Below the pieces are notes generated by a model, which had not been told where the DNA came from, made no database searches, and saw only the letters and a list, made by a program, of their open reading frames with translations. The translations under genes and the position numbers were made by a program. 64,000 nt of DNA from Marinomonas phaeophyticola (lineage in GTDB: Bacteria; Pseudomonadota; Gammaproteobacteria; Pseudomonadales; Marinomonadaceae). This document shows positions 1 to 10,075 of this stretch, piece by piece (position 1 is the stretch's first letter; each line of letters starts with the position of its first letter). Location: contig NZ_JAPUBN010000006.1 in the NCBI RefSeq assembly GCF_026966905.1, positions 186,001 through 250,000 on the forward strand, in the 5' to 3' direction.

Positions 1-310
1 CTTGTTCTCGCTCTTCCGTATCGATGGGTTCTTCTGAAAAAGTAAGATCTTGAGTGTCGGCTAATTGCGGTGTTTCAGGTGCAATGAGTTTACTACCGCC
101 TCCTGAATAAAAGCGTGGTGATTGATTGATATTGGCGCCATTACTAGAGAGCGCAATTTGAATAGAAGATAGTGCCGATTCTAAAGTGGTTTCCGTCATT
201 TTAGAAAGGCTGTACATCAAAATGAAAAATACTAATAAAAGTGACATTAGATCGGCGAAAGTGAATATCCAGGTGGGGACTTCGTCTTCCTCAAATAATG
301 GATCACTCAT
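1..310 (-). CDS. motB: MotB-type flagellar stator protein, 5' part (runs off the window)
   Basis: This is the first ~103 codons of a MotB/PomB-family protein; the gene continues beyond position 1. The N-terminus has a short acidic stretch, then a single membrane segment of the MotB plug type around residues 13-38 (W-I-F-T-F-A-D-L-M-S-L-L, with the Asp that in this family is the ion-binding residue). The peptidoglycan-binding OmpA-like domain would lie outside the window. It starts 2 nt after the restored motA stop, so the two are one operon. In the family, MotB pairs with MotA to form the stator that drives the flagellar motor. Confidence 0.85.
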   Translation of the reverse strand, partial: MSDPLFEEDEVPTWIFTFADLMSLLLVFFILMYSLSKMTETTLESALSSIQIALSSNGANINQSPRFYSGGGSKLIAPETPQLADTQDLTFSEEPIDTEEREQ

Positions 311-312
311 CG

Positions 313-1079
313 TTATTCTCCAATACCAGCCGGTTTACGTTGGTGTGCAGGTACATAAGAAGATAGTCTTTCATAAACGGCGAGATAGTTATTACTACCT
401 AGTAAACTGACGGTGCCATCTCTTATTATTTCTAAAGTTTGAATTTCAAGGATGGTCCTTGCCTTTAACTTACCTGCAATCGGCTGAAAAAAACAGTCGC
501 CAGTAATGATCCATAAAAGGTAGTAAGAAGTGCTACCGCCATGGAAGGTCCAATTGTTTCGGGGTCATCTAATTGAGAGAGCATTTGTATTAATCCAATT
601 AAGGTGCCTAACATGCCAAAAGCAGGTGCATAGGTCCCCATTTTTTTAAATACATCCTGAACAACATAATGTCGCATTTTTAAAGAATCTATATCGGCTT
701 GGAGGGTGTTCCTAATATAGGTTTCGTCAGAAGCGTCCGATGCCATTGCTAAGGCCCTCTTTAAAAATGGTGAGTCCGCTTCTACCCGGCTTAATGCAAT
801 AAGTCCTTCACGACGTGCCACCTTCGTTAACTGAAGCATAGTGGCGATCATAGCTTGAGGGTTTTGCTTGTCTTGTGTAAAAATAATGACTGAGGCTCTT
901 AGAGCTGAAACCGTATCTTTAAATTGAAAGGTGACTAGTGTTGCTGCAATCGTTCCACCTATTACAATCATCATTCCAGGAATATTAACAAAAATAGACA
1001 TGTCGCTGCTGCCAAGGAAAATAGCAGAGACAATTAGAAAAAGGCCAGTAATGATCCCAACAAATGATGCAAAATCCAT
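313..1079 (-). CDS. motA: MotA/PomA-type flagellar stator protein, frameshifted near the C-terminus
   Basis: Four-helix stator subunit that conducts ions (probably Na+, since the N-terminus starts MDFASFVGI like PomA) across the inner membrane. The uninterrupted frame runs 1079 to 465 (204 aa) and covers the membrane segments, including the conserved M-G-T-Y-A-P-A-F-G-M-L-G-T-L-I-G-L region. It then leaves frame in a run of seven T (seven A on the plus strand, about 487-493). One extra base would restore a typical tail (Q-P-I-A-G-K-L-K-A-R-T, later H-Q-R-K-P-A-G) ending at 313, for 255 aa, the usual PomA/MotA length. Either a homopolymer sequencing error or a true C-terminal loss. motB follows 2 nt later. 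Confidence 0.85.
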
Positions 1080-1207
1080 TAGTTAACTCACTTAAATAAA
1101 TACGAACTTAATGTAATCAGATTAATACTAACAAATATAACATCTTAAATAGTTTTTTTGATAATTTAATGTGAAAAATATAAGTTGAAAGGTGTTTTAC
1201 GGTTAAG

Positions 1208-1247
1208 GGCCTTAGAAAACCTACATTAAAGTAGCGATTCTAAGGCC
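1208..1247. terminator. Inverted repeat between motA and the RND gene
   Basis: Perfect 10-bp arms GGCCTTAGAA (1208-1217) and TTCTAAGGCC (1238-1247) with a 20-nt loop, just after the stop of the RND gene on the minus strand. There is no strong T-run on either side, so it may be a weak or Rho-assisted terminator, or only a stabilising hairpin. Confidence 0.4.
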
Positions 1248-1285
1248 TATTATGCATTGTCTAATTTACTGAATAGTAATTTGAG

Positions 1286-4200
1286 TTAAATTTTAATTTC
1301 TTTTTCTTGGAAAGAGTCACTTGAATCATTTGCTTTAATGGTAGCATTTGCTAGTTCCATCTTCCTTTCTGCTCGTCTGTATCCTAAAACTAGAAGACAC
1401 GGCGTTAATATCAGGGTAAGAGGAGTGGCAAAGGCTAATCCGCCGGCAATTGCTGTTGATAGTTGGGTCCACCACTGAGCTGATGGCGCGCCAACACTAA
1501 TAGCTTGATTAACTAAATCAATGTTTAATTGGAATACCATAGGCACAAGACCTAAAATGGTGGTGACCGTAGTTAAGATGACAGGGCGTAAGCGTTGAGC
1601 ACCAGTACGTATAGCAGACTCTCGAACAGACATTCCCATTTTTCTTAATGTATTAAAAGTGTCAATTAATACGATATTATTGTTCACAACGACACCCGCA
1701 AGAGCAATTACACCAACGCCGCTCATAACGATACCAAAGGGCTCTCCCTTTATTAAAAGTCCCATAAAAACCCCCATAGTAGAGAAAATTACGGCACTGA
1801 GTATTAATAAACATTGGAAGAAGTTATTGAATTGCGTAACCAAAATGATGGCCATAATAAAGAAAGCAACACCAAAGGCCTTCATTAGAAAGATCATTGA
1901 ATTTTGCTGGTCTTCGGTATTTCCTCTAAATTGATAACTCACTTCGTTCGGTAAGCCTTGCTCTTCAATTTCTTGCGTAATGACTTTAATAACTTCATCA
2001 ATCACCAGACCATCTTTTACATCAGCATTTATGCTGATGGTTTTTTTGCCGTCGACTCGATTTACCACACCCTGTTTAGGTGCGGCAATACGAGTAATAA
2101 AATTACTTATCGGAACGGCACCATGTTTTGTTGGAATGGTCAATGTATCAAGTTGATCCATTGAGCGGTTGTTAATAGGGTACCTAAGAACAATATCAAT
2201 TTGATCGTCAGCTCCTTCCGGAAGAAAATCACTTAACACTATTCCATTCGTTACTAACTTAATAATATTACCAAGTGTTGCAACGTCTACGTCGTAGCGA
2301 CTTGCTTGAATCCGATCAATATTAATTTGCCACTCTATCCCTGGAAGGGATCTGTCATCATTTACAGAAACGATTTCATCATGCTCGAGAAGTTGTTTAT
2401 TGATAATGTCCGCTGTGGCATTCAAGACTTCACTGTAATCAGAGCTTAATTCTAACTGTATGTCTGCACCCGATTGAGGGCCGCCTTGTTGCACTTCTGC
2501 TTCAACAATAATGCCAGGGATGGATTGAGATTGTTCGCGAATTTCTGCCAAAATTTCTTTTGCGGTACGGCGAAGAAACCAATCAGTAAACTCCATAGTG
2601 ATATTGCCAATACTATCAGGAGTCCCATTATTTCCAGGCGTACTGTAGGTTGTGGTAATGACGGCTTTGAGTTCGCTTTTAGTTAAAACGAGCGCTTCAA
2701 CACGCCTAACTAATGCATCTTTCTCATCAAGAGATAAATCTCCACGGGCTCGAACATCTAACATGGCCACTTCAGGCTCTATATCAGGAAAGAACTCAAC
2801 TCCTTTGCCAAAGGAGCCGTATATAGCGAAAGTACTTAAAAGCAATGCAATGGCAAAAGCAAGAACAAACCATGGGTATTCAACCAAAGCGGTTAATACT
2901 CTTGCATAGAGTCCAGTGAAGCCTTTCAGTTTTTTTAAATCACCTGTTTCAGTTAACTGAAGGGTTTTCATTTTTGCAGGTGTATAAGCGCCTTTTTTAC
3001 CAATTATTGAACCGATAGTAGGTAGCACAATTAAAGCCATTACAAGGGAGGAAGCGAGTGTCGCAATGATAGTAATTGGCATATATCGCATAAACTCCCC
3101 AACAATATCAGGCCAGAAAAGGAGAGGCATAAACACGGCTAATGTTGTTGCAGTAGATGCCGTAATAGGCCAAGCCATTCTCTTAGCGGCTTCTCCATAA
3201 GCTTGCCTTCTAGATGCACCTTCAGCTAACTTCCTATCCGCGTATTCAGTTACAACAATGGCACCATCAACTAACATGCCAACGCTTAATATAAGCGAAA
3301 AGAGTACGACCATGTTAATGGTAAAGCCTTGTGCATCAAGAATTAGAATTCCGGCGAGAAAGGCCCCTGGTATAGCCAAACCAACTAGAAATGCACTGCG
3401 AATCCCTAAAGTGGCAACAATAACAATCATTACTAACAATGTTGAGGTGACAACATTGTTAAATAGATCATTTAGTGATGTTTCGATTTGAATTGATTCA
3501 TCTTGAGATAAACTATATTGAATGCCATCAGGCCAGGATGCACTTTCTTTTTTAATGACTTCTTTAACCGCTGAAATGGTTTCAATAATGTTCGCCCCAA
3601 CACGTTTAGAAACCCCCATAGTGATGCTATTTACACCGGCTACACGAGCATAGCTTGTTGGCTCTTTGAATGTCAGTTGTCCAGTAGCGATGTCTTTCAT
3701 TAATACGACTTCATTACCAACTACTTTAATGGGCAGATTTAAAATATCCTCTTCTGTTTTTAGCAGTCCGGGAACTTTTAATGGAAATCGTCCAGAGCCC
3801 GTATCCATGGTTCCGGCAGCAACGAGTCTGTTATTTTGCGAGACAAGACTTATCACTTCTGGGAGTGATAAGTTATAAGTTTCTAATTGAGCAGGGCTGA
3901 TGATAATTTCTGCCTGCTGCTCTCTGTCTCCGTTTATGGAGGCTTCTAGTACACCGGTAACGGCTTCAATAGAATCTTGTAATCGTTCTGCGATATCACT
4001 TAATACAGCAAAATCAACATTACCAGATAAATTGACACGTAAAACAGGGAAGGTGGATAAGTTAACTTCAGTTACTGTCGGCTCATCTGCATCATCAGGT
4101 AGGTCGCTTTTCGCTCTATCGACTTTATCTTGAGCATCAATGATGGCTTGATCTATGTCTGTACCCGATTCAAACTCCAATACAACAGAAGCATGACCTT

Positions 4201-4459
4201 CTGAAGCAGTAGAGCTGATTTGTTTTAAGCCTTCCAGCCCTTTAAGTTCTTTCTCTAAGGGGTGTACTAATAAGCTGTCTGCATCTTCAGGAGATATGCC
4301 TTCAAGTGTAACGGAGACATAAGCCACAGGGATGGAAATATCTGGATTGTTTTCTTTTGCTATTTCTATGTAAGAGACAACACCGGCAACTAATATTAAT
4401 GCAAAAAACATCAAGACAGTCCGTGAGCGGGATAAAGCCGCTTCAATTAAACTTTGCAC
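1286..4459 (-). CDS. Efflux RND transporter permease subunit (HAE1/AcrB type)
   Basis: 1057 aa, full length for the AcrB/MMPL superfamily. Membrane segment 1 lies at about residues 13-33, followed by a large periplasmic domain. A first block of helices (around 335-480) contains the family's conserved G-M-L-V-D-G-A-I-V motif with Asp, and a second helix block is near 870-1020. It should pump hydrophobic compounds out, driven by protons, as an inner-membrane trimer. Its adaptor gene lies 14 nt upstream, so the two are co-transcribed. No TolC-type outer membrane gene is nearby; a genomic TolC is presumably used. The substrate cannot be told from sequence. Confidence 0.92.
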   Translation of the reverse strand: MQSLIEAALSRSRTVLMFFALILVAGVVSYIEIAKENNPDISIPVAYVSVTLEGISPEDADSLLVHPLEKELKGLEGLKQISSTASEGHASVVLEFESGTDIDQAIIDAQDKVDRAKSDLPDDADEPTVTEVNLSTFPVLRVNLSGNVDFAVLSDIAERLQDSIEAVTGVLEASINGDREQQAEIIISPAQLETYNLSLPEVISLVSQNNRLVAAGTMDTGSGRFPLKVPGLLKTEEDILNLPIKVVGNEVVLMKDIATGQLTFKEPTSYARVAGVNSITMGVSKRVGANIIETISAVKEVIKKESASWPDGIQYSLSQDESIQIETSLNDLFNNVVTSTLLVMIVIVATLGIRSAFLVGLAIPGAFLAGILILDAQGFTINMVVLFSLILSVGMLVDGAIVVTEYADRKLAEGASRRQAYGEAAKRMAWPITASTATTLAVFMPLLFWPDIVGEFMRYMPITIIATLASSLVMALIVLPTIGSIIGKKGAYTPAKMKTLQLTETGDLKKLKGFTGLYARVLTALVEYPWFVLAFAIALLLSTFAIYGSFGKGVEFFPDIEPEVAMLDVRARGDLSLDEKDALVRRVEALVLTKSELKAVITTTYSTPGNNGTPDSIGNITMEFTDWFLRRTAKEILAEIREQSQSIPGIIVEAEVQQGGPQSGADIQLELSSDYSEVLNATADIINKQLLEHDEIVSVNDDRSLPGIEWQINIDRIQASRYDVDVATLGNIIKLVTNGIVLSDFLPEGADDQIDIVLRYPINNRSMDQLDTLTIPTKHGAVPISNFITRIAAPKQGVVNRVDGKKTISINADVKDGLVIDEVIKVITQEIEEQGLPNEVSYQFRGNTEDQQNSMIFLMKAFGVAFFIMAIILVTQFNNFFQCLLILSAVIFSTMGVFMGLLIKGEPFGIVMSGVGVIALAGVVVNNNIVLIDTFNTLRKMGMSVRESAIRTGAQRLRPVILTTVTTILGLVPMVFQLNIDLVNQAISVGAPSAQWWTQLSTAIAGGLAFATPLTLILTPCLLVLGYRRAERKMELANATIKANDSSDSFQEKEIKI

Positions 4460-4473
4460 AGAATTAAACCTCT

Positions 4474-5574
4474 TTAATTAGTGAAGGTTGCTTCAACGGT
4501 ATCACCCGCTTCGGTAAAACCTTGTCCAACAGTAATAATGTTTATGTTTTTTGATAAACCTGTTACCCACACTTTTTCACGTGTAGATTTGATAATGGTA
4601 ACCGGTGTAACCACAACTCTATTATCAATATCCAATATCTTTATTGCTGTATGTCCATTTTCATCCAAAGTCAATAAAGCTGGAGAAAAACCATGAGCCA
4701 TTGTTTCAGGAAGTGATAAATTAACTTCTGTCGTTATTCCTGCGGGCAGTTCATTGTTTTCGTTAGGAATTTCTATTTCTACATTGATAGAGCGAGTTCC
4801 TGAGTCTGCGACTGAGTTTATATAATTAATACTTCCTGTTACTGCGTCACCATTTATAATGATATTGGCGCTCCCACCAAGAGTTATCTTGTGTGCTTCT
4901 TTTTGAGGAATATTCGTGCTTATAACAAGTGGATCTACAGCAACAAGCTCACCAACTAAGGCCCCAGCTTGTAATAGCTGCGTCTCTGTAACCACTAAGG
5001 TATTGAGAATACCTGAAAAAGGGGCTATGAGACTGGCATTTTCAAGATCGATTTGTAGTCGCTTTAAGGTGGCCCTTGCTTGTGCAACTTCCGTTTTTAT
5101 TGATGCTAAGGCAACGGCTGATGTGAGTTTTTGCTTGATAAGGCGTTGAGTTCCTTCTAGTTCAAGTGTTTTTTGTGCTAATAACGCTTTCGCTTGCTCA
5201 ATATCGGATTGTAGAGAACGAGTATCAGTTTGTAGAATAACGCTTCCTTTTGTAACAAAGTCGCCTTTTTCGAAAAAGATTTTATCAATGCGTCCTGCGT
5301 TTCCTGATAATAACGTTAAAGAATCACTCACGTGTGTTGTACCACTTAAACTTAGGGTGGTTGCAATGCTTTTAGCAATAATCGTTTTCGCTTGTACTTT
5401 CTTGATTAGCTTAGATTCGCTCGCTAAAGTACTTACTTCCTTTTCGGTCGAATTGGTTTCTGGGGTGCCAGCGTTAGCAACAGTAATGCCATTACCTCCA
5501 GAAACCATCCAAAAAACAATGGAGCCCGTTATGACTATCGCTGTTATTGGACCGATTTTACTTTTCAATTCCAT
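4474..5574 (-). CDS. Efflux RND transporter periplasmic adaptor subunit (HlyD/AcrA family)
   Basis: 366 aa. An N-terminal membrane anchor (about residues 9-27) precedes a split lipoyl/barrel-sandwich domain (L-S-G-T-T-H-V-S ... K-G-D-F-V-T-K-G, then S-L-I-A-P-F-S-G-I-L), with a coiled coil at about 120-185 between the halves, then beta-barrel domains. It would bridge the RND permease encoded just downstream and an outer-membrane channel. It is the first gene of the pair; no dedicated regulator is adjacent. Confidence 0.9.
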   Translation of the reverse strand: MELKSKIGPITAIVITGSIVFWMVSGGNGITVANAGTPETNSTEKEVSTLASESKLIKKVQAKTIIAKSIATTLSLSGTTHVSDSLTLLSGNAGRIDKIFFEKGDFVTKGSVILQTDTRSLQSDIEQAKALLAQKTLELEGTQRLIKQKLTSAVALASIKTEVAQARATLKRLQIDLENASLIAPFSGILNTLVVTETQLLQAGALVGELVAVDPLVISTNIPQKEAHKITLGGSANIIINGDAVTGSINYINSVADSGTRSINVEIEIPNENNELPAGITTEVNLSLPETMAHGFSPALLTLDENGHTAIKILDIDNRVVVTPVTIIKSTREKVWVTGLSKNINIITVGQGFTEAGDTVEATFTN

Positions 5575-5817
5575 TACTTTTCCTCATTGAATACCAAAGT
5601 ATGTAAAAACTATGCACATCAGTTTACTGTTTTAGAATTAAAAACGGTATAGAGAATCGATGAAAGGTCGTTATGAGGGATAAAAAGTGAAAGCGGGGCT
5701 TAAAAGTCGGCATTTAGTCGGCATTTTTATTTATACAGTAGAGTTATTGGCTAAACCTTCTTACTTATAGATGATATATTATGCGCCTTTAATATTATCC
5801 ATTTACTTAGGTCAATT

Positions 5818-7725
5818 ATGAGCTTGCTATCACTTGAACAAGTCTCTGTGGCATTTGGTCACAATCCATTACTTTCAAAAATTAGTTTTTCGGCTGAGGC
5901 GGGGGAACGAATTGCTATTATCGGTCGTAATGGCGCCGGCAAATCTACGTTATTAAAAACCATTTCAGGCGAAGTCATTCCCGATGAGGGTGTGATTCGA
6001 ATAGAAGGTGGGATGAAAGTCGCACAACTTCCACAAGAGTTACCAAATGCGAATGATAAATTGGTAAAGGAAGTTGTAAGCGAAGGTTCACCAGAAGCTC
6101 ATGAGTTGCTTACTCGATATTATGCACTATTGGAAGATTTTGAGAATGACCATAGTAATGAATTGAGTGATATACAACATACACTTGATCAAATTCAAGG
6201 TTGGGATTTAGAACAACGTGTTTTAAAAATGATGCAAAGACTAGACTTGCCGGCAGATAAAAAAATGTCTGAATTGTCCGGTGGTTGGCGTCGTCGAGTG
6301 ATTCTTGCTCAAGCATTACTTTCAGAACCTGATGTGCTGCTACTTGATGAGCCCACTAACCACCTCGATGTACCCACTATCGAGTGGATGGAAAAACAAT
6401 TACAGCAATATCGAGGGCTAATTCTTTTCATTACCCATGATAGGCGTTTTCTAGAACAACTTGCGAATCGTATCATTGAATTAGATCGCGGCAATTTGAT
6501 TTCTTTTACAGGTAATATCCATGCTTTTCTTGAGTTTAAAGAAAAGCTATTAGAAGAAGAAGAGAAAGCGAATGCTTTATTTGACAAGCGTCTTGCGGAA
6601 GAAGAAGTATGGATTCGTCAAGGAATCAAAGCCCGCCGAACTCGTAATGAAGGGCGTGTAAGAGCGCTTAAAGCTTTACGTGTTGAACGTTCTGAGCGTA
6701 TTTCCGTTCAAGGGAAGGCGAAAATGTCCATCGAAACTAAAGACAAATCTGGCAAGTTGGTTGCAGAATTTAATCAAGTCGCTCATCGATTTGAAGACAA
6801 AGTCATTCTACAGCCAATGGATTTAGTTGTGTCACGAGGTGATCGTATTGGTTTAGTCGGTCCGAATGGATGTGGTAAAAGTACTTTTTTGAAGATTTTA
6901 CTCGGCCAACTAACCCCTGATTCAGGTACAGTGAAGCAAGGTACGAAACTGAATATTGCCTATTTTGACCAATTGAGAGAGCAACTAGACCCTGAAAAAA
7001 CAGTTGCAGAAAATGTGGGTGAAGGGAAAGATGTTATTGAAATTAATGGCCAAAATAAACATATTATTGGTTATTTAGGTGAGTTTTTATTCCCACCTGA
7101 GAGAGCAAGAACTCCCATTAAAGCGTTATCAGGAGGTGAACGTAATCGAGTCTTACTGGCTAAATTATTTACGAAACCAGCCAACTTATTGGTGATGGAT
7201 GAACCTACAAATGATCTCGATGTTGAAACATTAGAGTTATTAGAAGAGTTACTCATGAATTACGATGGCACTTTATTACTAGTAAGTCATGATCGTGCTT
7301 TTCTTGATAATGTTGTTACCAGCGTTATTGCCTTTGAAGGTGCTGGCGCGGTTCGAGAATATGTGGGCGGGTATAATGATTGGTTACGGCAGGGCGGTCG
7401 TTTTGCTGTTGAAAGGATGACCCCAAAGTCTGAGAAGCAAGTCACGAAAAAAGAAGTACCAAAAGAAACTACGCCACCAGCTAAGGCCGTAGTTAAGAAT
7501 AAACTAAGCTATAAAATGCAGCGAGAGTTTGACTCCATGCCAGATACTATTGCTAAGATAGAATCTGAAATTGAGCGTGTTCAAGAAATAATTTCTGACG
7601 GCGATTTTTATACTCAAGAGCAAGCATTAGTACAAAAAACACTGACTGAAATGTCTGATCTAGAAACCGCGCTAGAAGTTTCAATGGATCGGTGGTTAGA
7701 ATTAGAAGAGATGCAGAATGGATAA
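5818..7725 (+). CDS. uup: ABC-F ATPase Uup
   Basis: 635 aa with two ABC ATPase domains and no membrane segments. Walker A motifs are G-R-N-G-A-G-K-S (residues 36-43) and G-P-N-G-C-G-K-S (about 347-354), each followed by an LSGG signature (LSGGWRR, LSGGERN) and a Walker B D-E-P-T-N. An ABC-F linker lies between them, and the charged, coiled-coil C-terminal tail (about 535-635) is the Uup-type DNA-binding tail. Uup is a cytosolic ABC-F protein linked to ribosome function and to precise excision of transposons in E. coli. The gene overlaps the next reading frame by 8 nt. Confidence 0.93.
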   Translation: MSLLSLEQVSVAFGHNPLLSKISFSAEAGERIAIIGRNGAGKSTLLKTISGEVIPDEGVIRIEGGMKVAQLPQELPNANDKLVKEVVSEGSPEAHELLTRYYALLEDFENDHSNELSDIQHTLDQIQGWDLEQRVLKMMQRLDLPADKKMSELSGGWRRRVILAQALLSEPDVLLLDEPTNHLDVPTIEWMEKQLQQYRGLILFITHDRRFLEQLANRIIELDRGNLISFTGNIHAFLEFKEKLLEEEEKANALFDKRLAEEEVWIRQGIKARRTRNEGRVRALKALRVERSERISVQGKAKMSIETKDKSGKLVAEFNQVAHRFEDKVILQPMDLVVSRGDRIGLVGPNGCGKSTFLKILLGQLTPDSGTVKQGTKLNIAYFDQLREQLDPEKTVAENVGEGKDVIEINGQNKHIIGYLGEFLFPPERARTPIKALSGGERNRVLLAKLFTKPANLLVMDEPTNDLDVETLELLEELLMNYDGTLLLVSHDRAFLDNVVTSVIAFEGAGAVREYVGGYNDWLRQGGRFAVERMTPKSEKQVTKKEVPKETTPPAKAVVKNKLSYKMQREFDSMPDTIAKIESEIERVQEIISDGDFYTQEQALVQKTLTEMSDLETALEVSMDRWLELEEMQNG

Positions 7726-8323
7726 CAATATGAAAAATACAATTACACCAATGGGGTTTTTCTCTCGCTTTTTTGGTGCTTTTTTACAATTCTTTAAGTA
7801 CCTAGGTGATGGCGATTATGCGGCTCGTTGCAAACTGGTTGGAGAAGGTCAGCTTTTTTCGACAGAAGTAGAGCCTACTGTTGTATATGAAGAAGTAGAC
7901 ATAATTCGTGAGATCGAAGTTCCCTCCCCAGTGTTAGCCAGTGTTAATTCTGATGGCGCGATGCAATTACTCCAACTGTTCCAACAAGAGGCACGCCTGA
8001 TTGATTTTTTGCAAGAACCCATTGACTCTTATACTGATGAGGAAGTAGGCGCGGCGTCTAGGCAAATACATTTAGGTTGTTCAAAAACGTTGAAGCAGTT
8101 TTTTGAGATAACGACTATTAGTCATGTTCCTGAAGGTGAGTCATTGACAATCGATAGTGGGTATAACCCTAAGGAGTATAAACTAGAAGGACGTGTAGAA
8201 GGGCAAGGCCCATTTAGAGGCACCTTGATACACGCAGGTTGGAAAGTCAGTAGTGCAAGATTGCCTCAAGTTACCAATACTGAGTCTTTGTCGATATTAG
8301 CCCCTGCAGAAGTCGAGGTATAA
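7718..8323 (+). CDS. DUF2760 domain-containing protein
   Basis: 201 aa if started at the ATG overlapping the end of uup; an ATG at 7730 is an equal alternative. The N-terminus is hydrophobic (G-F-F-S-R-F-F-G-A-F-L-Q-F-F) and may sit on the membrane. The C-terminal ~120 residues, with a conserved R-Q-I-H-x-G-C pattern and E-G-x-F-x-G-T-L-I-H-A-G-W, match what I recall of the DUF2760 family. In many proteobacteria a DUF2760 gene precedes two atypical Hsp70 genes, exactly as here (next ATG 3 nt away). Function unknown; a co-factor for these Hsp70s is an inference from the conserved neighbourhood. Confidence 0.8.
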   Translation: MDNNMKNTITPMGFFSRFFGAFLQFFKYLGDGDYAARCKLVGEGQLFSTEVEPTVVYEEVDIIREIEVPSPVLASVNSDGAMQLLQLFQQEARLIDFLQEPIDSYTDEEVGAASRQIHLGCSKTLKQFFEITTISHVPEGESLTIDSGYNPKEYKLEGRVEGQGPFRGTLIHAGWKVSSARLPQVTNTESLSILAPAEVEV

Positions 8324-8326
8324 TTA

Positions 8327-10075
8327 ATGGAACCGATTTTCATAGGTATTGATTTAGGAACAACTCATTCTGCAATTTTTTATGCTTCAGATGAGCTAAC
8401 TCAGGGTAAAATTGAATCTTTCTCAATTCCACAATTGATTGCCCCCGGGCAAGTATCAGAGCAAACTCTTTTGCCTTCGTTTGTCTATACACCTCATGAA
8501 AGTGAATTTTTACAAAGTGACTTACTGTTACCATGGGGAAACAGTCCTTTGATAGTAGGGCAATTAGCAAGAGAACTGGGCTCTAAATCTTCAGGGCGTT
8601 TGGTTCAAAGTGCGAAAAGTTGGTTGTGCCACACAACTGTCAATGCTGAAGAGAAAGTATTGCCTATTGATGCTTTAGATGAAGTTCCAAAGCTTTCTCC
8701 TGCTCAAGTAACAGAAATGCTATTACGCTATTTGGCTGACGCTTGGAATAACTCTTTTCCAAATCATCCCATTCAACAGCAAAATGTTGTTATTACCGTA
8801 CCTGCCTCATTCGATCCAGCTGCTCGATCGATGACCGAACAAGCCTCTCAAAAAATTGGCCTTAATGCTCGTCTAATAGAAGAGCCTTTAGCGGCATTTT
8901 ATGCATGGTTGTCGGAACAAGAAAAATGGACGAGTACTTTAGAAGTAAACGATCAAGTATTAGTGATTGATGTAGGGGGTGGGACCACAGACCTTTCTCT
9001 TATTCAAGTAACGGATGCGGACGGCCATTTGCAACTTGAACGTATTGCTGTCGGCCGTCATATTTTATTAGGGGGCGACAATATGGATATGTCGCTTACT
9101 TACCATGTTGCAGGGAAACTGGCCCAGGATGGTGTACAACTTGAGGCATGGCAAATTTCAGCATTAACTCAGGCATGTCGTGCCGCGAAAGAAACGCTTC
9201 TCAAAGATGGTGAAATTCATGAGACTTCAATTGTTGTGCCGAGTCGAGGTCGAAGCTTATTAGCAAATACAATTAAGAGCAGTCTTTCGAGAGATGAAGT
9301 GAATCAAGTAATACTAAATGGTTTTTTCCCTCAAGTAGGAATTGGTGAGCGCGCTCAAAAATTAGCTAGAAGCGGTATTCGAGCCTTGAATTTGGAATAT
9401 GAAGCTGATCCAGCGATTACTCGACATATTAGTGAGTTTTTAACAACAAATCATTCTGCTCCTAATAAAGTTCTATTGAATGGTGGTGTTTTTAACTCTG
9501 AAATTATTGTTAATACATTGTGTGCTCAATTGAGCGTCTTGCTTAACCATCAAGAAGTTAGCATGTTGACACCGTCGCATCTTGACTTTGCCGTCGCGAA
9601 AGGGGCTAGTTACTATGCACAGATTAATGCGCAAGGTGGCATCAAAGTAAAAAGTGGTTTATCAGCAAACTATTATATAGGTGTTGAAAGTCCTATGCCT
9701 GCCATTCCTGGTATGTCTGTACCTATTGATGGCATTTGTATAGCCCCATTTGGTTTAGAAGAAGGTGCCTCTGAGGTTGTGTTACCTAATGAATTCTCAC
9801 TTGTTGTTGGAGAAGACGTACAATTCCGATTCTTTCAATCCAATCAATCTGAACCTCAAGCAGTAGGTTCAATGGTGAGTTCATTTTCAATTAGCAGCCT
9901 TCTAGAATTGTCCCCAATCAGTGTTCGACTCTTTGAGGGACATTATAAACTGGGTGAATTAGTACGCGTTGTATTAACTGCGAAGGTAACAGAATTGGGT
10001 ATTTTAGTAATTGAAGCCTGTGACACGCAATCAGATCTAACCTGGACATTAGAATATCAAGTTAGGGAGTCTTAA
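8327..10075 (+). CDS. Hsp70 family protein (short, atypical DnaK-like)
   Basis: 582 aa. The ATPase domain shows phosphate-1 G-I-D-L-G-T-T-H-S (residues 6-14), E-E-P-L-A-A-F-Y-A-W, phosphate-2 D-V-G-G-G-T-T-D-L-S (about 214-223) and an adenosine motif N-G-G-V-F-N. The C-terminal part is a short beta-rich domain unlike the DnaK substrate-binding domain plus lid, and no C-terminal EEVD-like tail is seen. Probably a dedicated cytosolic chaperone acting with the second Hsp70 and the DUF2760 protein. Its stop and the next start overlap as TAATG. Confidence 0.88.
   Translation: MEPIFIGIDLGTTHSAIFYASDELTQGKIESFSIPQLIAPGQVSEQTLLPSFVYTPHESEFLQSDLLLPWGNSPLIVGQLARELGSKSSGRLVQSAKSWLCHTTVNAEEKVLPIDALDEVPKLSPAQVTEMLLRYLADAWNNSFPNHPIQQQNVVITVPASFDPAARSMTEQASQKIGLNARLIEEPLAAFYAWLSEQEKWTSTLEVNDQVLVIDVGGGTTDLSLIQVTDADGHLQLERIAVGRHILLGGDNMDMSLTYHVAGKLAQDGVQLEAWQISALTQACRAAKETLLKDGEIHETSIVVPSRGRSLLANTIKSSLSRDEVNQVILNGFFPQVGIGERAQKLARSGIRALNLEYEADPAITRHISEFLTTNHSAPNKVLLNGGVFNSEIIVNTLCAQLSVLLNHQEVSMLTPSHLDFAVAKGASYYAQINAQGGIKVKSGLSANYYIGVESPMPAIPGMSVPIDGICIAPFGLEEGASEVVLPNEFSLVVGEDVQFRFFQSNQSEPQAVGSMVSSFSISSLLELSPISVRLFEGHYKLGELVRVVLTAKVTELGILVIEACDTQSDLTWTLEYQVRES

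Noticed and set aside
5707..5732. Short direct repeat GTCGGCATTT upstream of uup
   Set aside because: Two 10-bp copies only, in AT-rich DNA; no link to a known site.
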